In this document: piece after piece, positions 10,777 to 18,934 of the stretch
How the letters are laid out: each line of letters begins with the position of its first letter
Numbering within the stretch: position 1 is the stretch's first letter
Source: Acanthamoeba lenticulata
Lineage: Eukaryota > Discosea > Longamoebia > Acanthamoebidae
Assembly (NCBI GenBank): GCA_002179805.1
Contig: NAVB01001261.1
Location: forward strand, 1 to 18,934
Length of the DNA: 18,934 bases
Direction of reading: 5' to 3'
Position numbers and translations under genes: made by a program
The notes under the pieces: model-generated
The model's input: the letters and a program-made list of their open reading frames with translations, nothing else
Databases searched by the model: none
What the model was told of the DNA's origin: nothing

Positions 10777-10782
10777 TTTATT
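10777..10782 (-). terminator. AATAAA polyadenylation signal (minus strand) next to tRNA-Leu
   Basis: TTTATT on + reads AATAAA on -, 12 nt after the stop codon of the 10795-12003 gene. Cleavage 10-30 nt further on would fall inside tRNA-Leu, and the signal overlaps that tRNA's T-run terminator. Confidence 0.55.
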
Positions 10783-10794
10783 TTTATCCCGCCT

Positions 10795-12003
10795 TCAAAA
10801 ATCGGCCCACTGTCTGGCACATTCTTGTGGCCATTTTGATCGTGTCCAGTGCGGCACACACATTTCAGGCCTCTGGGTGGTACTTACAGTGGTCCAAGGG
10901 AGGTTCGGATGAGCCGTTTCTGGTTGCTGTTCGATAGGCCTGGCAAAGCATGTAGTGGCTGGAGATGAGACACGGGTCGACTGTGCGCGTGGCCATTCAA
11001 GAGCACCAGCCAAGTGGTATGGTGGCTCGGTTTGCTGCCGCCGAAGCTCCTCGAGAACATCACTCGCTGGGGGCGGCCCGACGTGTGGGGGGAAGGTGAA
11101 TGAGATGCCAAGAGCAGACGAGATTGATGAAGTGGCCAAGCAGTCCGTGTAGGGCTCCACGAGGTCAGCCATCTCAAGGGAGGAAAAGATACTGTCCACC
11201 CACGAGAGTGACGGAGGCAAGGATGTCGGAGCCGTGTTCTTCATGATGGAAGTTGTTGTTGCAGTCGTGGTAGAGGCCAGCTGTGGCGACAAGGAGCAGC
11301 TCGGTGTCGAGGGGGACGCAGCTGGGTGCTCGGAGTACAGCGAGGGCATTGGGAGCCAGTGCGCGGTTTGGCCTGTGGTCGCTACGCATGCTTCAAGAGG
11401 CGGACTACGCCACGGCTCAGGGCGCCAAGTGCTCAGGTCATGTGTCGCGGCCATGCCGTGGCTGCAGTCGCACAGGGCGTCGGCGCACAGCTGGGGCATG
11501 GACGCGTGCCGCGGCGCAGGCGGCGTGGCCAACGGCCGGGGCGGACCAAAGGCCTCGGGCGTGGTCGGAGCTGAGGGATAGACCACCTTGGGACGTACAG
11601 GCGGCCACGCAGCTGCGGCTTCCGTTTGCGACGACGACGACGTCGTTGAAGAAGGGCTTACGACTTTGCTGTTGCCCGCTGCTGTGGCCGTGGGGGTGAC
11701 GTGGTCCTGGCGGGGCTTTTTCTTGGCACTGGCTGCCGCAGCGGCGACCGCCATCAGCTGCCGCTTGCGCTTGCGGGTCCGCCGTTTCTCCCGCCGCTCG
11801 CGCTCCTTGAGCTCCTCGGTCGCGGCCTGGGGGCTGGTGGCCAGCTGGCTCAAGAACGCTTGAATGTCGACTTTCCCGCTCGCGACCAGCTGGCCCAGCG
11901 TGGGCTCACGGTTTGCGGCAGTCAACTGCTCCGCGAGCGTCGCGCCGGCGCCCTCGACCGTCTGCGTTGGGGAGGCCGTCAACACGGCGGCTGGTGAAGT
12001 CAT
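10795..12003 (-). CDS. Unknown, probably nuclear, low-complexity protein (tandem paralogue A)
   Basis: I do not recognise this family. A single-exon frame gives 402 aa from the ATG at 12003. An upstream in-frame ATG at 12135 exists, but the MTSP start is shared with the neighbouring paralogue, so 12003 is chosen. Residues 36-58 are a short helical-looking motif (LGQLVASGKVDIQAFL, then LATSP), followed by a Glu/Arg/Lys helix and a strong nuclear-localisation-like cluster (RREKRRTRKRKR, then KKKPR). The rest is rich in Ser, Thr, Pro and Ala, with a weakly conserved hydrophobic patch near the middle (FSSLEMADLVEP, ALGISF). No enzyme motif is visible. A transcription-related or scaffold role is only a guess from composition. 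An undetected intron in the 3' half is possible. Confidence 0.65.
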   Translation of the reverse strand: MTSPAAVLTASPTQTVEGAGATLAEQLTAANREPTLGQLVASGKVDIQAFLSQLATSPQAATEELKERERREKRRTRKRKRQLMAVAAAAASAKKKPRQDHVTPTATAAGNSKVVSPSSTTSSSSQTEAAAAWPPVRPKVVYPSAPTTPEAFGPPRPLATPPAPRHASMPQLCADALCDCSHGMAATHDLSTWRPEPWRSPPLEACVATTGQTAHWLPMPSLYSEHPAASPSTPSCSLSPQLASTTTATTTSIMKNTAPTSLPPSLSWVDSIFSSLEMADLVEPYTDCLATSSISSALGISFTFPPHVGPPPASDVLEELRRQQTEPPYHLAGALEWPRAQSTRVSSPATTCFARPIEQQPETAHPNLPWTTVSTTQRPEMCVPHWTRSKWPQECARQWADF

Positions 12004-12479
12004 TTTGTGCTGGTGCTGGTGTTCGTCCGGCTTATGAAGAAGAAAAAAAGGGGTCGTGGTTGGCCACACGTGAGACAAGGAGGTGTATCGAGCTGCCGCT
12101 TGCTTTCTCCTCACGTTAAGTCGCTGAATGGACAACCAGGCAGGGGTGTCGGGTTATCGAACCTCGCGCCGATGCAGGCAGCGTGATGAGGTTCTAGTGT
12201 CGAGAGTTTTATCGTAGTTTGCCGGGACATGCGCCGTGCGTGCTGTCGCGTTCGGGGCCAATGTTGCTTGTAGGGAAAGAGCAGTAAGGATGAGCTGAGG
12301 ATGACTACTCGCTTACTGTCAACGGCACACGAAGCACCCGTTGCAGGGCTCCCTGGGGCGAGATGGTGACCCTGCGGAGCTTGATTCGAGCTTGAGCACG
12401 CACGAGGCCGATGGCGAATAGCAACGCAACGATGAAACAGCCCACCAATCAAAGTGAAGCGAATAAAAGTGACGGGGAG
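12004..12479. other. Intergenic region between the two paralogues
   Basis: 476 bp that should hold the 3' flank of the 12480-13961 gene and the promoter and 5' UTR of the 10795-12003 gene. There is a CCAATCA box at 12444-12450 on +. Frames open on both strands but have no recognisable product or protein-like composition. AATAAA on + at 12462-12467 has no + gene to serve. Confidence 0.5.
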
Positions 12480-13961
12480 TCACGTGGAGGATTTATTGGT
12501 CTCCTGTTCGCCACCTGCCTGTGGCGCACTTCCTCCGGCGAGCCAGGCAAAGAGCGGCGATGGGACCGAGACCCCAAGGCAAGGCAGAGCCGCACCGGTC
12601 GCCCACCGCGACTGCGGCGAGTCGCAGGCCACGCGGGCAGCCTCCACCATGGGGTAGAGCGAGAGGAGGTCGGCCAACTTGTCGCGTTCCGTGTTGGGAC
12701 CACCCGACAGGTTGTGGTAGCGGTCATTCGCCACTGTGTCCCGGGTCACAGCCACAGTGGAGGCGCTGGCGGCCGCCAAAAGTCGCGGAGGCGTCTGCCC
12801 CCAGCAGGCCTGAGGCAGCACGCTTTGCTGTGGCGAACGGGCCTCGTGGCCTCGCGAGAACGAGCCCGACCGGCCGCAGCTGCTGCTCGTTGCCGTCCAC
12901 GAGGCCGAGCGCGGAGATGCCCCACTGGCAGCGCCACACTCCTCGGAGGGCCAGTCCCACTCGAGCCACGCCACCGGCGGGGGCTGTTGTGGTCGCGCCA
13001 TTGTTGTCGTCGTTGTGACCGGTTGGTGCTGCTGATGCTGTTGAGGCCAGCAGGGCGGCCGCGGCGCGCCGTCCAGCGCTCCCCTGGACGTCGACGACGT
13101 CGCCGACGAGAAACGGCGCTGATCCACGTCGCTGCTCCCAGGAGGGTGGAAGTGATCGTCGCTGGGGGAGGATAAGCCGGAGAAGAGCCGGTTGTCGCGG
13201 TGGGCGGAGAAGAAGACAGCTGGCGGTGAAGGCAGCGACGTATGCGATAACGGCGGAGGTTGCGCAAATAATGGTGAGGGTGTAGGCCTGGTCTGACCGT
13301 GGTCGGACAGCTGTGGCGTGGGAAAAGGGCGCGAGGCGAGCACCTCGTCCCGTTGTTGGGTTTGTTGGCGGTGATAATGTTGCGAAGAAGAAAGATGGGA
13401 ATGGCTGGGGACAGCGCTCACCACCGCGGCGACGCAGGTGAGTTGTGGCTGTGGGCGTGGGAGGAGGGGCTGCTGCTGTGGCTTCTTCTGTTGCGGGGTG
13501 CTCCCCACGGAGGAGAACAACACGGGGGTAGGCTCAGGGATCTCCCCAAGCCGTGTTGAACCCGCCGTCGTGGGGCGGTGGAGCATCCACTCCGACGACG
13601 CTTCCATTCGTGCTCGCTTTCCTAGCGCCCTTCCACTTTCGTTCTTTTGTGCCTGACCCTCAACGCGTCCATCTTCGTTCTTGTTGTCGTTTTCGTTCTT
13701 TCTCTTGGTGGAGGTGGATGATGGGGCTGTCTGTTCCTTCCGCTGCTGCTGACGGGCTCGTCGCTGGCGCTTGAGAAGACGTCGGCAGAGCCGCTCCTGC
13801 TCCCGCCGCTCCTCATCTGAAACACGCGGGCTGGATGCGAGGCCATGGAGGTAGCCCAGCACATCCGCCCGCCCTTGGGCGAGTTCGCTCGTGAGGCGAG
13901 CCGCCAACGAGGACGAGGAAAGAGGCACGTCTTCTTCGTCGTCTTTTGAAGGCGAAGTCAT
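12480..13961 (-). CDS. Unknown, probably nuclear, low-complexity protein (tandem paralogue B)
   Basis: Single-exon frame, 493 aa from the ATG at 13961; an ATG at 14048 is possible but lacks the shared MTSP start. Residues 23-45 (LTSELAQGRADVLGYL, then LASSP) align with residues 36-58 of paralogue A at 9 of 23 identical positions. Next comes an ERREQER helix and a basic cluster (RRLLKRQRRAR), then a second one (GKRAR). A long Gln/Pro/Ser/His-rich region follows. The C-terminal part (DLLSLYPMVEAA, LGVSVPSP) weakly echoes the hydrophobic patch of A. The gene lies head to tail with A, 476 bp apart, consistent with tandem duplication and fast divergence. TTTATT at 12492-12497 is AATAAA on -, overlapping the last codons, and may be its poly(A) signal. 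Confidence 0.65.
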   Translation of the reverse strand: MTSPSKDDEEDVPLSSSSLAARLTSELAQGRADVLGYLHGLASSPRVSDEERREQERLCRRLLKRQRRARQQQRKEQTAPSSTSTKRKNENDNKNEDGRVEGQAQKNESGRALGKRARMEASSEWMLHRPTTAGSTRLGEIPEPTPVLFSSVGSTPQQKKPQQQPLLPRPQPQLTCVAAVVSAVPSHSHLSSSQHYHRQQTQQRDEVLASRPFPTPQLSDHGQTRPTPSPLFAQPPPLSHTSLPSPPAVFFSAHRDNRLFSGLSSPSDDHFHPPGSSDVDQRRFSSATSSTSRGALDGAPRPPCWPQQHQQHQPVTTTTTMARPQQPPPVAWLEWDWPSEECGAASGASPRSASWTATSSSCGRSGSFSRGHEARSPQQSVLPQACWGQTPPRLLAAASASTVAVTRDTVANDRYHNLSGGPNTERDKLADLLSLYPMVEAARVACDSPQSRWATGAALPCLGVSVPSPLFAWLAGGSAPQAGGEQETNKSST

Positions 13962-14541
13962 GTCGTCGACCAGCCAGACCAAACCAGACACACCACGGTT
14001 CGGGTGTGGGTAGGAACTTGCAACTTGTCTTCTTGGCGGCCCGGGCACGATAAGAATGCTTTTTCAGCGCTACTCCGTAAGGTGAGGATCGCCCGCGGCG
14101 AGTTGACCCCCAAAACAAGTTGCAGTCATTAAAAATAGACAAGAAAGAGGCCCTTCTTCTTCTCCGTCGGGCTGGGCCTGGTCACAACTCACTCTCATCA
14201 TTCTCTTTCTCTTTCTTCTCCTCCGACCGTTCTCCTCGGCCTTCCCCACCACCCGGCGAACGGACCCTTTGGGGACATCGGCCACCAGCTTGTGCTGCAG
14301 AACTCTGTGCGGAACAACCAGCACACAAGGATGAACAAGAAGAAGGTTCCGCGAGAACAACGACAACTGGGATTTATCGACACAAAGAAAAAGATTGGGG
14401 GAGTCCAAGAGCGGTGGAGAAGAGAGAAAGGAGGAAGGAGAAACGCCACAAGCAAACAGGACAGAGAGCTCGAGCACGCGTGATCCTCATCGTCTGTGGC
14501 AAGATCTCTCCTTGGGGGGCGGCGCGAGGAGGCGCGCACGC
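13962..14541. other. Intergenic region, one candidate exon on minus strand
   Basis: 580 bp between paralogue B and the proteasome gene. It has a pyrimidine-rich stretch at 14153-14235 and a purine-rich one at 14417-14450 on +. On the - strand 14294-14193 looks like an internal exon: CTGCAG before it, GTGAGT after it, 34 codons with mostly G/C third bases and a basic end (GRRRRKRKR). I find no partner exons. No AATAAA for the proteasome gene is obvious; GATAAA lies near 14370. Confidence 0.35.
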
Positions 14542-15811
14542 TCATTGGGGCCGCGGGTAGCCGAGGGCGCCCTCGTTGAAGGTCCACTCGGTGACCAGCT
14601 CGTAGGGCTCCGAGATGGTGATGCCCTCGGCCGAGACCTTGGCCAGCTGGAACCTGTTGATGGTCCGCGCGTCGCGGTAGTACATCACGCGCTGGCAGTC
14701 CTCGAGCACCTTCCGGGCCTCGTCTTCGGTCAGGTCCGGGCGGTAGGCCTTGCGCAGCAGCGGCCGCGCGATGTGGGCGCCGTAGCCCGAGGCCAGCGTC
14801 GTGTCTTGGTAGGCCGTGCCGTACAGGTCCACCTGGCCCAGGAAGCTGTGCATGCCCACCGCACACACACACAACAGCAACACGCACACGCGTGTCAGTG
14901 ACCAAACGCACGATCACGATGACGATAACGGCGATGACATACCTCTTGCCGTCGCGGAAGCCAGCGAGGATGTACTGGTTCCACAGCGGGTCGAACTTGT
15001 TGCGTCGGTTGTACATGAGACGCCTGCAGAGGAAAGAGTGATGAGGGTGATGATGGTGACGATAAGAATGACTACAACGATGACGAAGAAGAAGGAGGAC
15101 GTAGAAAGGAGAAGAGGGAACGAACCCGAGGTAGGCGAAGATCTCATGCGGGTGCAGCTTGGCGCCGTCCTCGTAGGCGTTGTCCCGGTCACTGCGTGAC
15201 GTCGCATGATGTGTGAGAAAAGGGGTGGTTAAATTGAAGAAGTGACAACAGCTCTCACGTACATGAGCTCGTCGAGCATCACTGAGACAGACTGGAAGTC
15301 CGAGTACTCGCCCGAGGCGCCCAGAAGGGTGAAGTCGCCCACCTTCTTGATCCGCGAGCACGATCGGAAGCGCGCAAGCGAACCGTACGACACTGGACAA
15401 AGATGATGGTAATGATGTGAACCGATGCACACAGATCGCAGTAACATTATGAGGAAAGGATCGTACCAAGAGTGTCAGCTGTGATCATGACACCATCCTT
15501 GTACTGGATGGCCAGCACCGAAGTACCGGTCGTGATGGGGTCCCTGCAGAATTGGTTCAACCAAAATGGAGGCGCATTAGGGGCAATAGCTATTGGAATG
15601 TGGATGTTGTAGAGTGGATTCACACGGCAACAAATGCATCAATTGAAGGCCACTTAGAGAACACGTACAGCGTCCTCGTGCTGGGACCAGTGACAGGTGC
15701 GATCTTCTGGGCAGCCGCCTCTGTCCACAGCTCCCTCATGTCCTTCCATGGGTCCAGCGAGTTGGAAAAGTCCAATCCATAAGAGGGGGCGTGCGAGAAG
15801 CGGTGCTGCAT
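14542..15811 (-). CDS. PSMB4: Proteasome subunit beta type-4 (beta-7)
   Basis: Non-catalytic beta-7 subunit of the 20S core, which degrades ubiquitinated proteins. Exons (-): 15811-15669, 15543-15467, 15392-15263, 15191-15126, 15023-14943, 14845-14542; 801 nt, 266 aa, against 264 in human. Matching landmarks are GTSVLAIQYKDG (54-65), ITADTLVSYGSLARF, TLLGASGEYSDFQ, YNRRNKFDPLWNQ, SFLGQVDLYGTAYQD, GYGAHIARPLLR and VMYYRDARTINRFQ. By analogy the mature chain starts at Thr47 in STRTLDP; the preceding 46 residues are the propeptide, which supports the ATG at 15811. As usual for beta-7, it is not expected to be an active protease. The 102-nt intron 15024-15125 has no in-frame stop. It lies downstream of CWC25 on the same strand. 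Confidence 0.96.
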
Positions 15812-15938
15812 CCTTTTGTTTAATTTGATCGATTTGTTTGTTTCGAGATCGCTTTCCTCCTTGTCGCGCCCAGCAAACGCCCACGCCACAGCCCACACAG
15901 CAAAGCGTGAGTTGGGCGGGTCAACGTAAGAAGGCGCG

Positions 15939-15946
15939 TGACGTCA
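15939..15946. promoter_or_regulatory. TGACGTCA palindrome in the PSMB4 promoter
   Basis: CRE/ATF-type core 128 bp upstream of the PSMB4 start codon and just downstream of the CWC25 3' end. On + it continues as TGACGTCAGC, the same 10-mer as in the PNKP/aminotransferase promoter. Confidence 0.5.
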
Positions 15947-15964
15947 GCAATACAGAAAATGTTT

Positions 15965-15970
15965 TTTATT
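15965..15970 (-). terminator. AATAAA polyadenylation signal of CWC25 (minus strand)
   Basis: TTTATT on + reads AATAAA on -, about 40 nt after the CWC25 stop at 16011-16013, within a T/A-rich stretch. Confidence 0.65.
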
Positions 15971-16010
15971 TTTTTGTTGTTTTTCTGTCCTCCGTTCAGC
16001 AACGTGGTGG

Positions 16011-17984
16011 TCACTTCCTGAAGGTGTTGCCCTCCTCGAGGTTGCCGCGATACCTGAAGTGGGCGTTACGCTTGAGCCTGTCCTCCATATTTCCAGCGCC
16101 GTAGGCCTCCTTTTGCACGGTGCTGTGGTGTCGTGTAGTGAAAGTGGGTAAATTTACATTACCTCAAAGAAGAAGAAGAAGAAGAAGCAACAACACAGAG
16201 GGTCATGGTACGTACTTGAGGAAGCTGAGGTCATCGCTCTTGCGGCTCTCGTACTGCTCCTCCTCCTGCGCCTTGGTTTCGTTGTAGGTCTTGAGGTTGC
16301 GCATGCGCCGCTGCTCGTTGTGGCCCGCGTCGTGCTGCATCTCCTCGAGCCTCCGCCGCCGGTCCTCCTCGCTGAGGCCGCGCAGGGCGCGCTCGCGCTC
16401 GATCCGCTCCTGGCGCCGCGCCCGGGCCTCGCGCTCGCGCTCCTCACGTTCGCGCTTCCGCTGCTCGGCGGCCTCGCGCTGGACCTGCACGAGGTCCTTC
16501 TGCGGCGCGACGATGGTGGGCGCCGCACGCTCCCCGCTGGCCTTCACCAGGCCGTAGCCCTCCTTGGCCTTCTTCTCCACATACTCCTGGTGCGCGCTCG
16601 ACGGGTTCGCCGCCTCGCTGCCTCCACCGCTGGCACCACCACTGCTGCTACGGCGGGCTGCAGGCGAGGCCGAGCGCGAGGAGGACGACCGTCGACGACG
16701 CTTGGCGTCCCTTTCCCTGTCCTCTTTGTCATCGTCCCGTCGCCGCCTACGGTCGTCGTCTCTGTGATGGTGATCGTCGCCGCGCTCCCGCTCCCGGTCG
16801 CGGTCTCTGTCGCGTTCACGTTCGCGGCCCCGTCGGCTCTCCCGGTCACGGTCGCGGTCACCATCACGAGGTCGGTCGTCGGCGTGGCGGTCGCGGTCAC
16901 GGCGATCGCGGTCGCCGTCGCGTGCTCGGTCGTCGGTGTGACGGTCGCGCTCCCGACGCGCGTCGTCCTTGGCCCGCTCGCGCTCGCTTTCGTCGACGCT
17001 GTCTCGCCGCCGTCGCTTTCTGTCGTTGTCTCCACCATCGCGCTCCTCTCGGGGCTTGGCTTCGTCCCGGCTTCGACTGCGGCTTCGGCTGTGCTTCTTC
17101 TTGTGCTTCTTGGCCTTCTTCTTCTCCTTGCGCCTGCGCTTCTCGTCGTCGCCGCCGTCGCCACCATCACGAGCGTCGACGCCGTGCGACTCGAGCCAGG
17201 CCTTGGCGCGCTTTTTCTCGAGCTTGCGCATCTTCTTGGCCATCTTGCGCTCCTTCTCCATACCCAAGAGCCGCTCCTTGATGCGCTGCATCTTGGCCGG
17301 GTTCTTGGTCACGACCTCCTTAGCCTCCTTCTCCTTGCGCTTGATCTCCAGCAGAGGGTCCTCGCGGATGCGGCTCCACGCCTCCTGCTCGGCGCTCACC
17401 TTCTTTTCATTGTCGAAGAGGCCCAGCCCGGCCGACTGCTGTTGATGGAGATGAGGCGCGAGGGGCTGCTGTTAGAACTTCCTAGAACGACGAAGTAGCG
17501 CAACGTAAAGAGAAGAAATACCTGTGCCTCGGGTTCGGGAGCGGAAGATTGGGCTCCCGACTTTGTGGTCTGCTCGATTTGCGCATCGCTGACAGCCTTG
17601 CCCTTGAGGTACTCGTCGCCCGAGGTCTGTGTCAACAGGGCCGCACCCTCGTACATCCAATCGAGCCTCTCCTGACGCGGTCTGCATGTGGCATGATGAA
17701 GCTACGGTCAGCTGTAAAGATATCCCTTGAAACGGTTGGAACAAAAAGACAAAATGGTGCGCACAATCACTGCATGTACAAGCTTGGAAGGCTACGTACT
17801 TGCTACGGAGGTTGCCCATGCTCTGAACCTTGCGCAATTCTTCAATTTGGCGCTCCTCTTGAAGCTTGCGCTTGAGCTCCTGCATCTTGCGCTTCTCGGC
17901 GTCGGCCTCTTGCTCCTTCTTCCATACCTGCTCGAGGTTGGCGAGCCTGGACGGATGCCAGCTCTTTTTGTTCAGGAAATCCAT
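16011..17984 (-). CDS. CWC25: Pre-mRNA-splicing factor CWC25 homologue
   Basis: Spliceosomal factor needed for the first (branching) step of splicing. Exons (-): 17984-17800, 17681-17522, 17438-16216, 16122-16011; 1680 nt, 559 aa. The N-terminus (KKSWHPSRLANLEQVWKKEQ, then a charged helix) and RLDWMYEG match the conserved cores. Next come AGLGLF and SRIREDPLLEIKRKE with NPAKMQRIKE. The middle is a long Arg/Asp/Glu-rich low-complexity region (about residues 250-370, RS/RD/RE repeats). The C-terminus has an ERERALRGLSEEDRRRRLEEM helix, then YGAGNMEDRLKRN, the family signature, ending RGNLEEGNTFRK. Longer than human CWC25 (about 425 aa), mostly because of the RD/RE region. Divergent from the BAR-like gene. 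Confidence 0.93.
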
Positions 17985-18197
17985 GCTGATTGTTGTTGTG
18001 GAGAGACAATGGTGATCGCCGCACGTTCAACGGTAGGCGTTGCTTCCGCAAGAAAAAAATCCGCCTTTTCTTGTAATGGTACAAGAAAATAAAAGGAAAC
18101 AATTGTTGCCTTTGCTTTTCAGCACTGGACAACCAAGAAAAGTACACTTAAGTGTGGTCTGTGTGCGTAGCTCAGTCGAGAGAAGCACGACAACAAG
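17985..18197. promoter_or_regulatory. Divergent promoter region between CWC25 and the BAR-like gene
   Basis: 213 bp between divergent ATGs at 17984 (-) and 18198 (+), so it should drive both genes. It contains A-rich stretches near 18050-18056 and 18084-18100; I see no TATA box and no TGACGTCA site. Confidence 0.5.
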
Positions 18198-18885
18198 ATG
18201 AAGGGGGTCCTGTCGCTCTTTTCTTCTGAGAAGATCGCTCTCGATACTGAGAACTACAAGAAAGTTGAAGACTATGCCAACGTGCGTCGCCGACTGCGCT
18301 ACCATGAGACCCCTCCACCCTTCACTAATCCCCTTTATGCGCAACCTAACAGGTGGTTGAGTCGCTCAGTCAAAATCTAAAGAGTATCCAAAAGAAGGGT
18401 CGCGCCTTTCAAAAGTCGGAAGCTGGTACCGTTTCCCCCCCTTCGTCTTCGTCTTCGCCTTCGTTTTTGTCTTCTTGTTTTGTTTCATTTTCATTTAAAT
18501 ATTCATTTGCGAACGTGGTCCCAAAATGCGCTCGTTGTAACCTCTCATGCTGCGCCAGCTCACATCGATGAGGAGCGTTCACTTCTGGGTGACAACATGA
18601 TGGAGCTCGGCCGCATCTTCAAGGCCGCCTACGATGACCCGCTCTCCATCCTACTCGGTTCAATCACCACTCCGCTTCTCTCTCTGGCTGGAGGCGTTCT
18701 GCTCGCCATGGCCCGGATCGTAGGCTGACCTGCTCGCTCTTTCTCGTGTTCAAGGCGAGTGTGTGACGGGCTTTGCCGAGTTCCAGCGCAGCTTCGGCGA
18801 CGCCCGTAGCACGCTTGAGGGCTCCTTCGATCGCGGCATCATGAAGGCCGTCGACAACTACATCCTCGAGACCGAAAAGGCCAAG
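18198..18885 (+). CDS. BAR-domain-like protein, N-terminal part (runs off the window)
   Basis: Exons visible: 18198-18281, 18353-18425, 18559-18657, 18755-18885; 387 nt, 129 codons, followed by GTTCGT, so the gene continues past the right edge. The product is alpha-helical: DTENYKKVEDYANVVESL, a Lys/Gln-rich helix (SIQKKGRAFQKSE), LGDNMMELGRIFKAAYDD, then FAEFQRSFGDARSTLE and IMKAVDNYILETEKAK. The helix spacing and the final hydrophobic, then ETEKAK pattern fit the AH/BAR superfamily, whose dimers bind curved membranes. No SH3, PH or GAP part is visible here. ATG 18198 (AACAAGATGAAG) is the first in frame. Family assignment is by pattern only; another coiled-coil protein is possible. Confidence 0.6.
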
Positions 18886-18934
18886 GTTCGTCCTCTTCCC
18901 TGTTATTTATTTAAAATCAACAAAACCAAAAACT

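Noticed and set aside
12140..12220. Another B-box-like stretch on - (GGTTCGATAAC)
   Set aside because: T-stem pairing is poor and no cloverleaf can be formed.
12462..12467. AATAAA on the + strand
   Set aside because: No + strand gene ends nearby; chance hexamer in the gap between two - strand genes.
16320..17498. 392-residue open frame on + opposite CWC25
   Set aside because: Mirror of the Arg/Asp/Glu-rich coding strand; low-complexity Val/Ala/Leu composition with no family resemblance.

Overview
The window looks like nuclear DNA of a free-living amoebozoan, most likely Acanthamoeba or a close relative. Coding exons are GC-rich with G/C-ending codons. Almost every conserved gene is cut by short GT-AG introns of about 50-145 bp, intergenic gaps are short, and flanks and some introns are very AT-rich. 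The organism call is inference; no rRNA or other species marker is present. I built exon models by hand from conserved protein similarity plus GT/AG sites. Every multi-exon model sums to a multiple of three with no internal stop.

Layout, left to right: the last exon of an NAPE-hydrolysing phospholipase D (+, partial); a small secreted protein of unknown function (+, 632-1081); a doubtful micro-gene (about 1128-1369); a 13-exon polynucleotide kinase 3'-phosphatase (-, 1478-4662). Divergent from it is a class III aminotransferase with a 255-residue C-terminal extension (+, 4834-7394), followed by an MFS transporter (+, 7661-9722). An AT-rich segment then carries four tRNA genes: Ile-AAU, Val-CAC and Arg-ACG on -, Leu-AAG on +. 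After that come two tandem paralogous proteins of an unrecognised family (-, 10795-12003 and 12480-13961), proteasome subunit beta-4 (-, 14542-15811), splicing factor CWC25 (-, 16011-17984), and the 5' end of a BAR-like protein (+, 18198 to the edge).

The genes do not form one pathway; this is a dense eukaryotic housekeeping neighbourhood. The most notable points are: (1) the PNKP carries a PBZ poly(ADP-ribose)-binding zinc finger between its FHA and phosphatase domains, joining an APLF-like reader to the end-processing enzyme; (2) a tandem pair of lysine/arginine-rich, probably nuclear proteins shares an N-terminal motif I cannot assign; (3) the aminotransferase has an unusual C-terminal extension; (4) a 10-mer, TGACGTCAGC, occurs three times on the + strand, twice in probable promoters.
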